NCBI GenBank assembly: GCA_900550835.1
Contig: URTP01000048.1
Location: forward strand, 1-12,722
Length of the DNA stretch: 12,722 bases
Source of the DNA: an uncultured Collinsella sp.
GTDB lineage: Bacteria; Actinomycetota; Coriobacteriia; Coriobacteriales; Coriobacteriaceae
Reading direction: 5' to 3'
The notes beneath the pieces were generated by a model, which was not told where the DNA came from, ran no database searches, and worked only from the letters and a program-made list of their open reading frames with translations. Within the stretch, counting starts at the first letter, position 1. The number at the start of each line of letters is the position of its first letter. Shown piece after piece: positions 1 through 7,164 of this stretch. A program made the position numbers and the translations under genes.

Positions 1-2919
1 GCCCAGCTGGAAAAGCCGATGGGTGCCGCGCATGATAAGGCCGATCTTGACGTCAAGGCGCTTGAGGACGCTCGGGCTGCGCTTGATGCCGCCAAGAGGA
101 GCCTGACGGACAAGGACGAAGCCCTGGCTGTCGCCCAGAAGGCGGCTGCCGATGCCCAGTCTGCGTTTGAGGCCGCACAGGCTGCTGCATCCGATGCCAC
201 GCCCGAGGCCGTAGCCGCCGCCCAGGCTGCCGCAGAGCAGGCGGCGATCGATTTGGAGCAGGCAAAGCAACAGGCCGAAGATACGCAGACCAGGCTCTCG
301 GATGCTCAGGCTGCCGCCGATGACGCCGCTGCCAAGCAGCAGGATACGCAGGTCAAGCTTTCGGCAGCTCAGCAGGCAAAGACCGCGGCAGATGCGGACG
401 TGGACGCCGCACAGGCGAGCTATGACGCGGCCAAGGCCGATCTGGATCGAGCCGAGCAGGGCGCTGCGGGCCCGGAGTACGAGGACGCTAAGGCAAAGGT
501 AAACGCTGCGTCCGAGGCGCTGGCGGCCGCCAAGGCCACGCAGTCGCAGCGCGAGGATGAGCTTGCTGCTGCCGAGCAAGAGGTGAGTGCCGCCGAGGGC
601 GAGGTGCAGACTGCACAGCAGGCAGTTGCCGATCAGCAACAGGTCGCTGCCGAAGCCCAGTCCAAGCTGGGTGCCGCTGTTGCCGCCAAGACAGCAGCCG
701 ACGCCGCCCTCGACCAGGCCAAGACCGATCATGCCTCCGCGCTCACGGAGCTGGCCGATGCCCAGGCCAAGCTTTCGGCAGCAAAGGACGAGAAAGACGC
801 TGCCGACAAGGCGCTCGATCAGGCGACGGCTCAAAAGCAGCAGGCCGACCAGGCTGTGGCTCAGGCCCAGGCCAAGCTCGATGCCGCTCAGGCAACGGCG
901 AATGCATCGGCGGAGAACTACCGCCAGGGTGCTATCGCGTTCTTTAAGGGCGTGGGCGCCAACGACGCGGCAGATATCATCCTCAACTGCAAACTCGCTA
1001 GCTACAACAAGGTGGGCGAGGAGGCCGATGCGACGAGCCTGGCCAACATGAAGCAGGCGGTCGTGTGGCTCAAGGCGTGCAACGAGTATCGCGCGAGCGT
1101 TGGCCTGGGTGAGCTCAAGGTGACGTATGCCATGATGGCGACCGCCATTGCCGATGCGAACTTCTCCGATACGAAGGTCGCGCACGCTCAGCAGTTTAAC
1201 GTGGGCGAGAATGTGGCGTGGAACTACGGAAGCAATCCGTTTAAGCAGTGGGTCGATCAGGAGAAGGCCGTCTTTGACGCTGCTGCCGCCTCGCTGGGCG
1301 CGACGGGCCTTACGGGAAAGGCCGCTTACGATTTTTATACGGCGCATAGTTCCGAGATTGATACCTACGCCGCGAAGCATGGTGATTCGGTCGGCCATTA
1401 CATCAACGTAATCGATCCCAGCTACACCGTGACGGGCATGGGCGTTTGCACGCGAGGGACGCTGTACGGGAGTACACAGGCGCAAACATTTGTATATTCT
1501 GGTCAATGGTATAAGCCGTATAACCTCAATCCGATGACGGTTGCAGAGTATGAGGCTGCGTTGAATGCGTGGTGTGACTCGTTGGCAAATCCCGAGCAGG
1601 GCGTGGATGCGGCACGCAAGGAGCTTGCTGTGGCGCAGGGCGTTGCCGACGATGCCGGCAGCAAGGTGAGTGCAGCATCGCAGGCCGTTGCAGCAAAGCA
1701 AACCCAGGTTGAGCGCGCTGCCGCTAACGTTGATGTCGCGGCAACCAAGGCCTCGGAGGCCCAGGCTGCCGTGGCGCAAAAGCAGGCTGCAGCTGACGCC
1801 GCCGCGCGTGCCGTCAGCGATGCCCGCGCCGATTTGAGCGCTGCCAACGCCGCTGTTGCGGCAGCGCAGGACGCCGTGGCCGCCAAGTCTGGCGAGCTCG
1901 ACATTGCCAAGGGCAAGGTGGCTGCTGCCAAGCGCGCACTGGACGCCGCTCGTGCCGGTGTTGGCGACAAACGGGATGCACTTGCCGCGGCCCAGGATGA
2001 GCTAGCGGCGTACTCAGCCGATATCGCCGCTGCTCAGCGTGCGTTTGATGCGGCGTCGTCTGCACTCGAAAGCGCGCGTGCCAATCAGCGCGAGGCGGAG
2101 GCCGAACTTCTTGCCACCCAAGGCGATGCCGATCAGGCAGGCATCGATGCTGCTGCCACTCAGGTGGAGCTCGATATGGCGCAGCGGGCTGCAAGCGATG
2201 CCGACGCCGTCGTGGCAACGGCTCAGACAAAATCTGATGCAGCTGCCGCCCGCGCCTCTCAGCTTAAGAATGCCGCCGCAGCACTTGCCAAGGCCACTGG
2301 GGACAAAGCGACTGCCGATGCCGCGCTCGATGCAGCGGCGATGGCCGTGAGCGATGCCGAGTATGACGTGGTGGAGGCTGACGATGCCGTGGTGGATGCG
2401 ACTGTCGCGCGCGACGCCTCTGCCGCCGCGGTTGCCCGCCTGCGCAGAATCAATATTGCCGAAGCCATTGTCAACGGCAGCACTGACGATGCGGACGAGG
2501 TACTTAACGCCAAGATCGCTGCGGCCCACGATGCCGCCGAGCGTGCCGCGACCGCCAAGGCCGAACTCGATGACGCCGTGGCTGCGACGGATGCCGTGGC
2601 GCCGGCATACTTGGAGGCGCTCGCCAACTACACCGCCGCCAAGGTCGAGCTCGACCAGGCTATTGCCGAGCTTAACGCCGAGATCGCTCGCCAAGAGGCC
2701 GCCGACCGCGGAAACGGCGAGCAGACCCAGCCCGTCACGCAAGTGACGTACCAGGCCAAGCATGCGGAGGCAAAGACCGAGGCCACGACTTGGCAGACGG
2801 CGATGCCCGCCACGGGCGATGCGTCCGAGCTGCTGGGTGAGACCTTCGTGATCGGCGGCACGGTCCTGGTGGCCGCCGGCGTATTCCTGTCCGATAAGCG
2901 CCGCCAGCTGATCCGTTAG
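1..2919 (+). CDS. CAP-domain, coiled-coil, sortase-anchored surface protein (5' end outside window)
   Basis: The reading frame is open from base 1, so the N-terminus and signal peptide lie upstream; the 972 residues seen here are only the C-terminal part. Residues 1-300 and about 535-905 are Ala-rich heptad-like sequence (runs of A, K, Q, D, E) typical of long coiled coils. Between them, about residues 340-505, is a CAP/SCP-like (YkwD-type) domain: NEYRASVGLGELKV, then HAQQFNVGENVAW with a His and Glu of the expected type, and VGHYINVIDPSYTVTGMGV near its end. The C-terminus has MPATG (935-939), a hydrophobic stretch and KRRQLIR, which is an LPXTG-like sorting signal, so a sortase should link it to peptidoglycan. 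Architecture resembles SEC10/PgrA-type surface exclusion proteins of Gram-positives, where a CAP domain is carried on a coiled coil. Role in adhesion or cell contact is inferred; the CAP activity is unknown. Confidence 0.88.
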   Translation, partial: AQLEKPMGAAHDKADLDVKALEDARAALDAAKRSLTDKDEALAVAQKAAADAQSAFEAAQAAASDATPEAVAAAQAAAEQAAIDLEQAKQQAEDTQTRLSDAQAAADDAAAKQQDTQVKLSAAQQAKTAADADVDAAQASYDAAKADLDRAEQGAAGPEYEDAKAKVNAASEALAAAKATQSQREDELAAAEQEVSAAEGEVQTAQQAVADQQQVAAEAQSKLGAAVAAKTAADAALDQAKTDHASALTELADAQAKLSAAKDEKDAADKALDQATAQKQQADQAVAQAQAKLDAAQATANASAENYRQGAIAFFKGVGANDAADIILNCKLASYNKVGEEADATSLANMKQAVVWLKACNEYRASVGLGELKVTYAMMATAIADANFSDTKVAHAQQFNVGENVAWNYGSNPFKQWVDQEKAVFDAAAASLGATGLTGKAAYDFYTAHSSEIDTYAAKHGDSVGHYINVIDPSYTVTGMGVCTRGTLYGSTQAQTFVYSGQWYKPYNLNPMTVAEYEAALNAWCDSLANPEQGVDAARKELAVAQGVADDAGSKVSAASQAVAAKQTQVERAAANVDVAATKASEAQAAVAQKQAAADAAARAVSDARADLSAANAAVAAAQDAVAAKSGELDIAKGKVAAAKRALDAARAGVGDKRDALAAAQDELAAYSADIAAAQRAFDAASSALESARANQREAEAELLATQGDADQAGIDAAATQVELDMAQRAASDADAVVATAQTKSDAAAARASQLKNAAAALAKATGDKATADAALDAAAMAVSDAEYDVVEADDAVVDATVARDASAAAVARLRRINIAEAIVNGSTDDADEVLNAKIAAAHDAAERAATAKAELDDAVAATDAVAPAYLEALANYTAAKVELDQAIAELNAEIARQEAADRGNGEQTQPVTQVTYQAKHAEAKTEATTWQTAMPATGDASELLGETFVIGGTVLVAAGVFLSDKRRQLIR

Positions 2920-2942
2920 GGACAGGGAAGCGCGCTGTTTTT

Positions 2943-2990
2943 GGCGCGCACCGCAGGGGCATGGGCTCTGCGGCGCGCGCCGCCTTTTTC
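2943..2990 (+). terminator. Rho-independent terminator after the surface protein
   Basis: GGCGCGC (2943-2949) pairs with GCGCGCC (2975-2981) and CCGCAG (2951-2956) with CTGCGG (2968-2973), with one A/C mismatch between them and an 11-nt loop. The stem is followed by CCTTTTTC. It lies 23 bp after the stop codon and separates the surface protein from the next gene. Confidence 0.88.
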
Positions 2991-3015
2991 TTCAAGATTG
3001 ATTAAGGAGGGATAT

Positions 3016-3381
3016 ATGCAAATAAGAGGAGAGGCCGCGATCGCCTGCGGATTCATGGCGGGTCTGGCAACGGGGTTGCTGTTCGATGGATGTTTCGACA
3101 GCTATATCAATCGATTCTGCGATTTTGGTTTTTCGAGAGGCAAGCCTTGGAAAACAGCGCCAGCTCGTCAAGAGGTGGCTGCGCCCATCGAGCCCCGCAG
3201 TGTGGATACCTCAAAAATCAAGGTAATCGTCACTAAGAACGGCAAGATTTACCACCGTTCTACGGGGTGCAAAAGCCTTCCTCAAAACGCCATTAAAACA
3301 AGCGTACCATTAGCGGCTGCACTCAAGCGAGGCAAGACGCCCTGCCCAACATGCTGCCCGCCAACAGTGTGCTCGATCTAG
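3016..3381 (+). CDS. Small membrane-anchored protein with C-terminal Cys/His metal-binding-like motif
   Basis: The 121-residue protein starts at ATG 3016, chosen because AAGGAGGG (3004-3011) lies just upstream; a longer open frame back to 2941 runs through the terminator and is unlikely to be translated. Residues about 7-23 are hydrophobic and could be an uncleaved signal anchor or signal peptide, which would put the rest outside the membrane. After a Pro/Arg-rich linker, residues 68-115 read KIKVIVTKNGKIYHRSTGCKS ... GKTPCPTCCP. Spacing of H80, C85, C110 and C113 resembles the Ada-type metal-binding-like tail (KxYHxxxC ... G-x-x-P-C-x-x-C-x-P) found at the end of many small secreted or nuclease proteins. 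Zinc binding is therefore likely but no enzymatic domain is present. It is the only gene between a terminator and a 128-bp gap, so probably monocistronic. Function unknown. Confidence 0.75.
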   Translation: MQIRGEAAIACGFMAGLATGLLFDGCFDSYINRFCDFGFSRGKPWKTAPARQEVAAPIEPRSVDTSKIKVIVTKNGKIYHRSTGCKSLPQNAIKTSVPLAAALKRGKTPCPTCCPPTVCSI

Positions 3382-3509
3382 TTTTTTGGGTGTTTGATCC
3401 GTTTGGATGGAAGAACGAAGGGTAAGCCCTAAGGGATACAGATGCCGGCCCGGCCTGCAATTTCTTCCATTGATTTGTCCAGAGTCGCACAGCACGGAGG
3501 TGTTGTTTG

Positions 3510-4265
3510 ATGTCTATTTTCGTTACCGGAGACGTTCACGGTGTTGCCGAGTATGGGGCGAGTCGCTTCTCGTCGCGCGTTTGGCCATTGGGTCGAACGC
3601 TGACGCGCGATGACGTTGTCATCGTTGCCGGCGACTTTGGCTTTATATGGAGCGGCTCGAACACCGACAAATACTGGCTCGACTGGTTTGAGTCCAAGCC
3701 CTGGACCACGTGTTTTGTCGACGGCAATCACGAGAACCATCATCTGCTGGCGGGGCTGCCAATGCGTGAGTGGAACGGGGGCCTCGTTCACGAGGTTCGC
3801 CCGCACGTGCTGCACCTGATGCGCGGCGAGGTGTTCGACATCACGGGGACCACGGTGCTCGCCATGGGTGGCGCCGCGAGCCATGACAAACAGTGGCGTC
3901 AGGAGGGAAAGACGTGGTGGCCCGAGGAGATGCCGAGTGAGCGCGAGATCAAACACTGTCGCGCCTCGCTCGATCGCGCGGGCTGGAAGGTCGACTATGT
4001 TGTGACGCACGAGGCGCCGGTCGATTTGGCTGACGAGCTGTGCATGGAGTGCAATCGCGAGTTCTACGACGATTCGCTGCAGGCCTTTTTGGGCGAGCTC
4101 GACGGGCGGCTCGACTACCGCACCTGGTTCTTTGGCCATTACCATGACGATGAATGGCGCGATGACAAGCATCGCCTTATCTACCAAGATATCGTGCCGA
4201 TCGAAGCGCGATGTGCCGATGGGCAGGATGAGACGGCGAGTGACTATTTTGAGCAAGAGCGTTAG
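3510..4265 (+). CDS. Calcineurin-like metallophosphoesterase, paralog A
   Basis: This 251-residue protein carries every metal-ligand motif of the calcineurin-like phosphoesterase fold: GDVHG (D8, H10), GDFG (D42), GNHE (N73, H74), H167 in VVTHEAP, and GHYH (H210, H212). It should hydrolyse phosphoester bonds with a two-metal centre; the substrate cannot be told from sequence. No signal peptide, so cytoplasmic. ATG 3510 is preferred over the TTG at 3507 because GGAGG (3496-3500) is 9 nt upstream and the paralog downstream begins at the same point (M-x-x-x-V-T-G-D-V-H-G). It is the first of three phosphoesterase genes; only 9 bp separate it from the second, with AGGAGG overlapping its stop, so they are probably one operon. 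The third gene of the cluster is its close relative, sharing for example RGEVFD/E, MGGA, DK, WWP and GWKVDYVVTH. Confidence 0.9.
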   Translation: MSIFVTGDVHGVAEYGASRFSSRVWPLGRTLTRDDVVIVAGDFGFIWSGSNTDKYWLDWFESKPWTTCFVDGNHENHHLLAGLPMREWNGGLVHEVRPHVLHLMRGEVFDITGTTVLAMGGAASHDKQWRQEGKTWWPEEMPSEREIKHCRASLDRAGWKVDYVVTHEAPVDLADELCMECNREFYDDSLQAFLGELDGRLDYRTWFFGHYHDDEWRDDKHRLIYQDIVPIEARCADGQDETASDYFEQER

Positions 4266-4274
4266 GAGGTCCCC

Positions 4275-4913
4275 ATGATCTGGTTTACCAGCGATACCCA
4301 CTTTGGGCACGAGAACATGCTGCGGCTCGCCGACAGGCCTTGGTCGACTGTTGGGCAGATGAACGACGCCATGGTCGCTAGCATTAATAGCAAGGTCGCT
4401 GCGGATGACGAGCTTTACATTTTGGGTGACTTCAGCTTTAAGATGACGGTCCAAGATGCCTACGAGCTGCGCAAAAGCATTGCATGCAAGCGCATCCATC
4501 TGCTGCCCGGCAACCACGATAAAGACTGGACGCAGCCTGCGGTGGCGGATGCTTTTATCGTCGAGCCGCCCATTTGCGTGCTCAAGATCGACCGTCAGAA
4601 AATCGTGCTGAGCCACTATCCCATGGTCGACTGGCAGGGTATGTCGCACGGCGGCTGGCATTTGCACGGGCATATCCACAGCTGTGGCGACGCGTATAAC
4701 AAGTTCAACCTTCGGCAGGGGCTGCTGCGCTACGACGTGGGCGTGGACGCCAACGGCTACGCCCCGGTGAGCCTGGAGGAGCTCAAGTCGTGGTTTGCAC
4801 AGGTAGACGAGCCGGTGTGTTGCGTTAAGTGGCCGTGGTGGGTCAACGCCACGGGCGACGAGCAGGTCGAGCGCGATCTCGAAACCTATAAGAGGGAAGT
4901 GGTGATCCGATGA
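4275..4913 (+). CDS. Metallophosphoesterase of a second subfamily (COG4186-like)
   Basis: The 212-residue protein starts at ATG 4275 with AGGAGG (4264-4269) 5 nt upstream. Motifs of the calcineurin-like fold are complete: SDTHFGH (D7, H9), GDFS (D52), GNHD (N80, H81), SHYP (H114) and HGHIHS (H133, H135). The SDTHFGH start and the HGHIHS ending place it in the small 'phosphoesterase or phosphohydrolase' group (COG4186-like, from memory) rather than with its two neighbours, which begin TGDVHG. Cytoplasmic, no extra domains except a C-terminal extension of about 75 residues. Its last codons overlap the start of the next gene (ATGA), which implies translational coupling. Substrate unknown; family members have been tested mostly on general phosphodiesters, so nothing specific is claimed. 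Confidence 0.9.
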   Translation: MIWFTSDTHFGHENMLRLADRPWSTVGQMNDAMVASINSKVAADDELYILGDFSFKMTVQDAYELRKSIACKRIHLLPGNHDKDWTQPAVADAFIVEPPICVLKIDRQKIVLSHYPMVDWQGMSHGGWHLHGHIHSCGDAYNKFNLRQGLLRYDVGVDANGYAPVSLEELKSWFAQVDEPVCCVKWPWWVNATGDEQVERDLETYKREVVIR

Positions 4914-5635
4914 CGGTCTATGTGACGGGCGACGTCCATGGCGGCGCTGACATGCAAAAGCTGCGCGATTGGGATCTTGGGGAAAGCCTGACGAGCGACG
5001 ACTATCTCATCATTGCCGGCGACTTTGGCCTTCCGTGGGATTTCTCTGCCGAGGAGTGCGCCGACATCGCTTGGCTGGAGTCGCGCCCCTATACCGTGCT
5101 GTTCGTCGACGGCAACCACGAACGTTTCGACCACTGGGCGGAGCGACCCATGGAGTTGTGGCACGGCGGACTGACACAGCGCCTGTCGGACACCTCGCCC
5201 ATACGGCGCCTGACGCGCGGCGAGGTTTTTGAACTCGACGGCTCAACGGTCTTTACCATGGGCGGCGCCACGAGCGTGGACAAGGAATACCGCATTCCGT
5301 ATTCCAGCTGGTGGCCGCAGGAGCTGCCGGACGAGCGCAACTTTGAGGAGGCGCGGACAAAGCTCGACGGCGTGGGCTGGAAGGTCGACTACGTGGTCAC
5401 CCACACCTGCTCTACGTGCATGCTTTCGCCCACGCTTTATCCGGCGCCCGGCTGGAATTGCCCCGCCGTTGATCGGCTTACGGCGTTTTTCGATGAGCTG
5501 GAGGACCGCTTGGACTACAAGCGCTGGTACTACGGGCATTTTCATCGGGATGCCAACCCGGCCGAGCGCCATACCGTGCTCTACGACTGCATCGTTCGCC
5601 TGGGCGACGAACTCCAGCCCTGGGATGTTGCGTAG
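4910..5635 (+). CDS. Calcineurin-like metallophosphoesterase, paralog B
   Basis: The 241-residue protein starts at ATG 4910, overlapping the previous stop by 4 bp, with AGAGGGAAG-type purines upstream. Motifs: GDVHG (D8, H10), GDFG (D38), GNHE (N69, H70), H165 in VVTHTCSTC, and GHFH (H210, H212). It aligns along its whole length with the first gene of the cluster: the two conserved GHxH histidines fall at the same residue number, and both share LT-x-DD, AGDFG, FVDGNHE, RGEVF, TMGGA/AMGGA and GWKVDYVVTH. Differences sit mainly between H165 and the C-terminal motif, where this copy has THTCSTCMLSP plus a Pro-rich stretch, which could alter substrate choice. It is the last gene of the operon; 15 bp further on the opposite-strand gluQ gene ends, and no intrinsic terminator was seen between them. 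Confidence 0.9.
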   Translation: MTVYVTGDVHGGADMQKLRDWDLGESLTSDDYLIIAGDFGLPWDFSAEECADIAWLESRPYTVLFVDGNHERFDHWAERPMELWHGGLTQRLSDTSPIRRLTRGEVFELDGSTVFTMGGATSVDKEYRIPYSSWWPQELPDERNFEEARTKLDGVGWKVDYVVTHTCSTCMLSPTLYPAPGWNCPAVDRLTAFFDELEDRLDYKRWYYGHFHRDANPAERHTVLYDCIVRLGDELQPWDVA

Positions 5636-5650
5636 GGGTGGGGTGCCTGA

Positions 5651-6655
5651 TTACTCAGCCGTTACGGTAATGTTCTCCCTGTGCTTGCGGATAACATCCC
5701 AGCTAAAATGCTCGACCAGCTGCTCGGCAGAGCGCGGCGTGGTGCCCGGCGCGATGCCCGTTTGCCCGGCGAGCCAGCCCAGCAGCGCTTCGGGCGTGCC
5801 AAAGCGGGCGCGGAGTTCGCCCAGGTCCAGATCGCGGTCTCGTTTGGAAAGGCGGCGGCCGTCCGGTGCCATGAGCAGCGGAATATGTGCGTAGTGCGGC
5901 GTGGGCAGTCCCAACAGGTGCTGCAGATAGATCTGGCGCGGCGTGGACCCCAGCAGGTCGCATCCGCGCACGACCTCGGTGACGCCCATGGCAGCGTCGT
6001 CGACCACCACGGCTAGCTGATAGGCAAACACGCCGTCGCTGCGGCGCACCAAAAAGTCGCCGCACTCGGTGGCGAGTGCTTCGCATTGGGCGCCGTACGT
6101 GCGATCCACAAATTCGATCACGTCGTCTGCGAGGTCGTCGACGGTGGGCACGCGCAGACGTGTGGCCGGGGCGCGCAGGGCGCTGCGGCGGGCCACCTCC
6201 TCGGCCGAAAGACTTCGGCAGGCGCCACGGTAGATGGGCGTGCCGTCGCTCGCGTGCGGTGCACTCGCGGCGTGGAGCTCGGCGCGTGTGCAAAAGCAGG
6301 GATAGGTGAGGCCGGCGTCTTTCAGCCGGCGCAAGGCGCTCTCGTACAGGTCTAGGCGGTCGTGCTGGTAGTAGGGGCCTTCGTCCCACTCCAGCCCCAG
6401 CCAGGCCAGGTCGTCAATCAATTGGGCGGCAAGTTCCGGGCGCTTGCAGCGATCGTCCAGGTCCTCAATGCGTAACACGATGCTGCCGCCCTGGCTGCGG
6501 GCCGAAAGCCATGCGCACAGGCAGCTGAACGCGTTGCCCAGGTGCATACGGCCCGAGGGCGACGGGGCGAAGCGCCCCACGACGGGCGCGGGAGCGGCCG
6601 GCGTCGTTGGCGCGTCGGCGGCGGTTGTTGCTATGTTGCGTGCGTTGATGTCCAT
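5651..6655 (-). CDS. gluQ: Glutamyl-Q tRNA(Asp) synthetase
   Basis: This is a 334-residue truncated glutamyl-tRNA synthetase homolog. The family charges glutamate onto the queuosine at position 34 of tRNA(Asp) rather than onto the acceptor end. Seen in the sequence: GRFAPSPSGRMHLGN (class I HIGH-type motif, residues 27-41), RIEDLDD, a Zn-site pattern CFC ... YRGAC, the FVDR and YQLAVVVDDA core, and RRLSKRD (KMSKS-type, K271). The anticodon-binding half of ordinary GltX (total about 480 residues) is absent, which separates GluQRS from GltX. ATG 6655 is chosen: the frame stays open upstream to 6769, but those 38 residues are unlike the family, and a -10 box sits 7 bp before this ATG. The start still leaves a 25-residue Ala/Pro/Thr-rich lead before the catalytic fold. 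The gene is convergent with the phosphoesterases and unrelated to them. A plain non-discriminating GltX is the less likely alternative. Confidence 0.88.
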   Translation of the reverse strand: MDINARNIATTAADAPTTPAAPAPVVGRFAPSPSGRMHLGNAFSCLCAWLSARSQGGSIVLRIEDLDDRCKRPELAAQLIDDLAWLGLEWDEGPYYQHDRLDLYESALRRLKDAGLTYPCFCTRAELHAASAPHASDGTPIYRGACRSLSAEEVARRSALRAPATRLRVPTVDDLADDVIEFVDRTYGAQCEALATECGDFLVRRSDGVFAYQLAVVVDDAAMGVTEVVRGCDLLGSTPRQIYLQHLLGLPTPHYAHIPLLMAPDGRRLSKRDRDLDLGELRARFGTPEALLGWLAGQTGIAPGTTPRSAEQLVEHFSWDVIRKHRENITVTAE

Positions 6656-6662
6656 GCGGACG

Positions 6663-6668
6663 AGTATA
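6663..6668 (-). promoter_or_regulatory. -10 box of gluQ, probable leaderless transcript
   Basis: Read on the minus strand this is TATACT, followed by 7 nt (CGTCCGC) and the gluQ ATG. Transcription would begin at or within a base of the start codon. No Shine-Dalgarno sequence is present, and no convincing -35 hexamer is seen 17 bp upstream. Confidence 0.55.
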
Positions 6669-6791
6669 GCGCGGGGCGTGGTGGGGGAGACGCTGCCGTG
6701 GCCTGCAAGTTGCTGAGGCCACACGTTGCGCGTGCCGGACCACCGGCTCGGCGCCTTAATCGTCGTCAATCAATCTAGCCCTCAAACGACA

Positions 6792-6827
6792 GAAACCCCG
6801 GCAGCTCTTCGCAACTGCCGGGGTTTC
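6792..6827. other. Perfect 13-bp stem, terminator-like hairpin
   Basis: GAAACCCCGGCAG (6792-6804) pairs perfectly with CTGCCGGGGTTTC (6815-6827) around a 10-nt loop, CTCTTCGCAA. The shape resembles an actinobacterial intrinsic terminator, but no T-run follows on either strand beyond the TTT inside the stem, and no gene on either strand obviously needs one here because the flanking genes diverge. Confidence 0.6.
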
Positions 6828-7001
6828 CGCGGAAAAGGGGGACATGATCCTCAAGCGGACGGCAAAGGGGCAAACCGTTTTCGCTCAACTGCTTTATGCC
6901 CCTCAACTGGCGGCTCAATCAGCGCATGCCGCGCCCACACAAAGCCGCTACACCTGTGATGGAGCTATGAAGTGGTATCTATTGCCGGAGCGGGCTATGC
7001 C

Positions 7002-7053
7002 AAGGAGTGTCCCAGATTGCCGGCAGATAAGGAACGTCCCCAGGTGCCGGCGG
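7002..7053. repeat. Two tandem copies of a 25-bp intergenic repeat
   Basis: Copy 1 (7002-7026) and copy 2 (7029-7053) match at 18 of 25 positions with a 27-bp period; both have AAGGA..GTCCC and TGCCGGC. A further fragment, ATTGCCGGAG, lies at 6981-6990. On the minus strand copy 2 starts GGGGACGTTC, the same core as the repeat at 9527. Confidence 0.6.
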
Positions 7054-7151
7054 CGGGCGTGACTTTTGTCCCGTTTTGACGCTCCGCTGACCTAGATGTT
7101 CGTCACATGAACTCGCAAACGTGGGACAATGACGCTACTGGTACCACAGAC

Positions 7152-7157
7152 AAAGGA
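7152..7157 (+). promoter_or_regulatory. Ribosome binding site deciding the DUF2207 start
   Basis: AAAGGA is 7 nt before ATG 7165. It supports this start over the in-frame ATG at 7129, which has no such site and would place a non-hydrophobic lead before the signal peptide. Confidence 0.6.
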
Positions 7158-7164
7158 TGTGCCT

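Larger units (their letters stand above)
6656..7164. other. Non-coding divergent region between gluQ and the DUF2207 gene
   Basis: About 500 bp with no credible gene. It contains the gluQ -10 box, a perfect 13-bp hairpin (6792-6827), a weaker inverted repeat AGGGGCA/TGCCCCT (6866-6872 and 6897-6903), a tandem repeat (7002-7053) and the start region of the DUF2207 gene. A weak promoter candidate for the latter is GTCACA (7102-7107), 17 bp, then GACAAT (7125-7130). The remaining sequence shows nothing I can name. Confidence 0.6.

Noticed and set aside
2941..3015. N-terminal extension of the small Cys-rich protein.
   Set aside because: It would be encoded by the terminator hairpin itself, and a strong AAGGAGGG site marks ATG 3016.
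3429..4679. A 416-codon minus-strand ORF opposite the phosphoesterases.
   Set aside because: It covers parts of two genes with intact catalytic motifs on the other strand; it is a frame shadow.
6656..6769. N-terminal extension of GluQ by 38 residues.
   Set aside because: The extra residues do not resemble the family and the TATACT box lies inside them, so ATG 6655 is the better start.
6844..7062. A 72-codon plus-strand ORF with a purine-rich stretch (AAAAGGGGG) just before its ATG.
   Set aside because: It runs through the tandem repeat at 7002-7053, its product is compositionally random, and it shows no domain; more likely non-coding.
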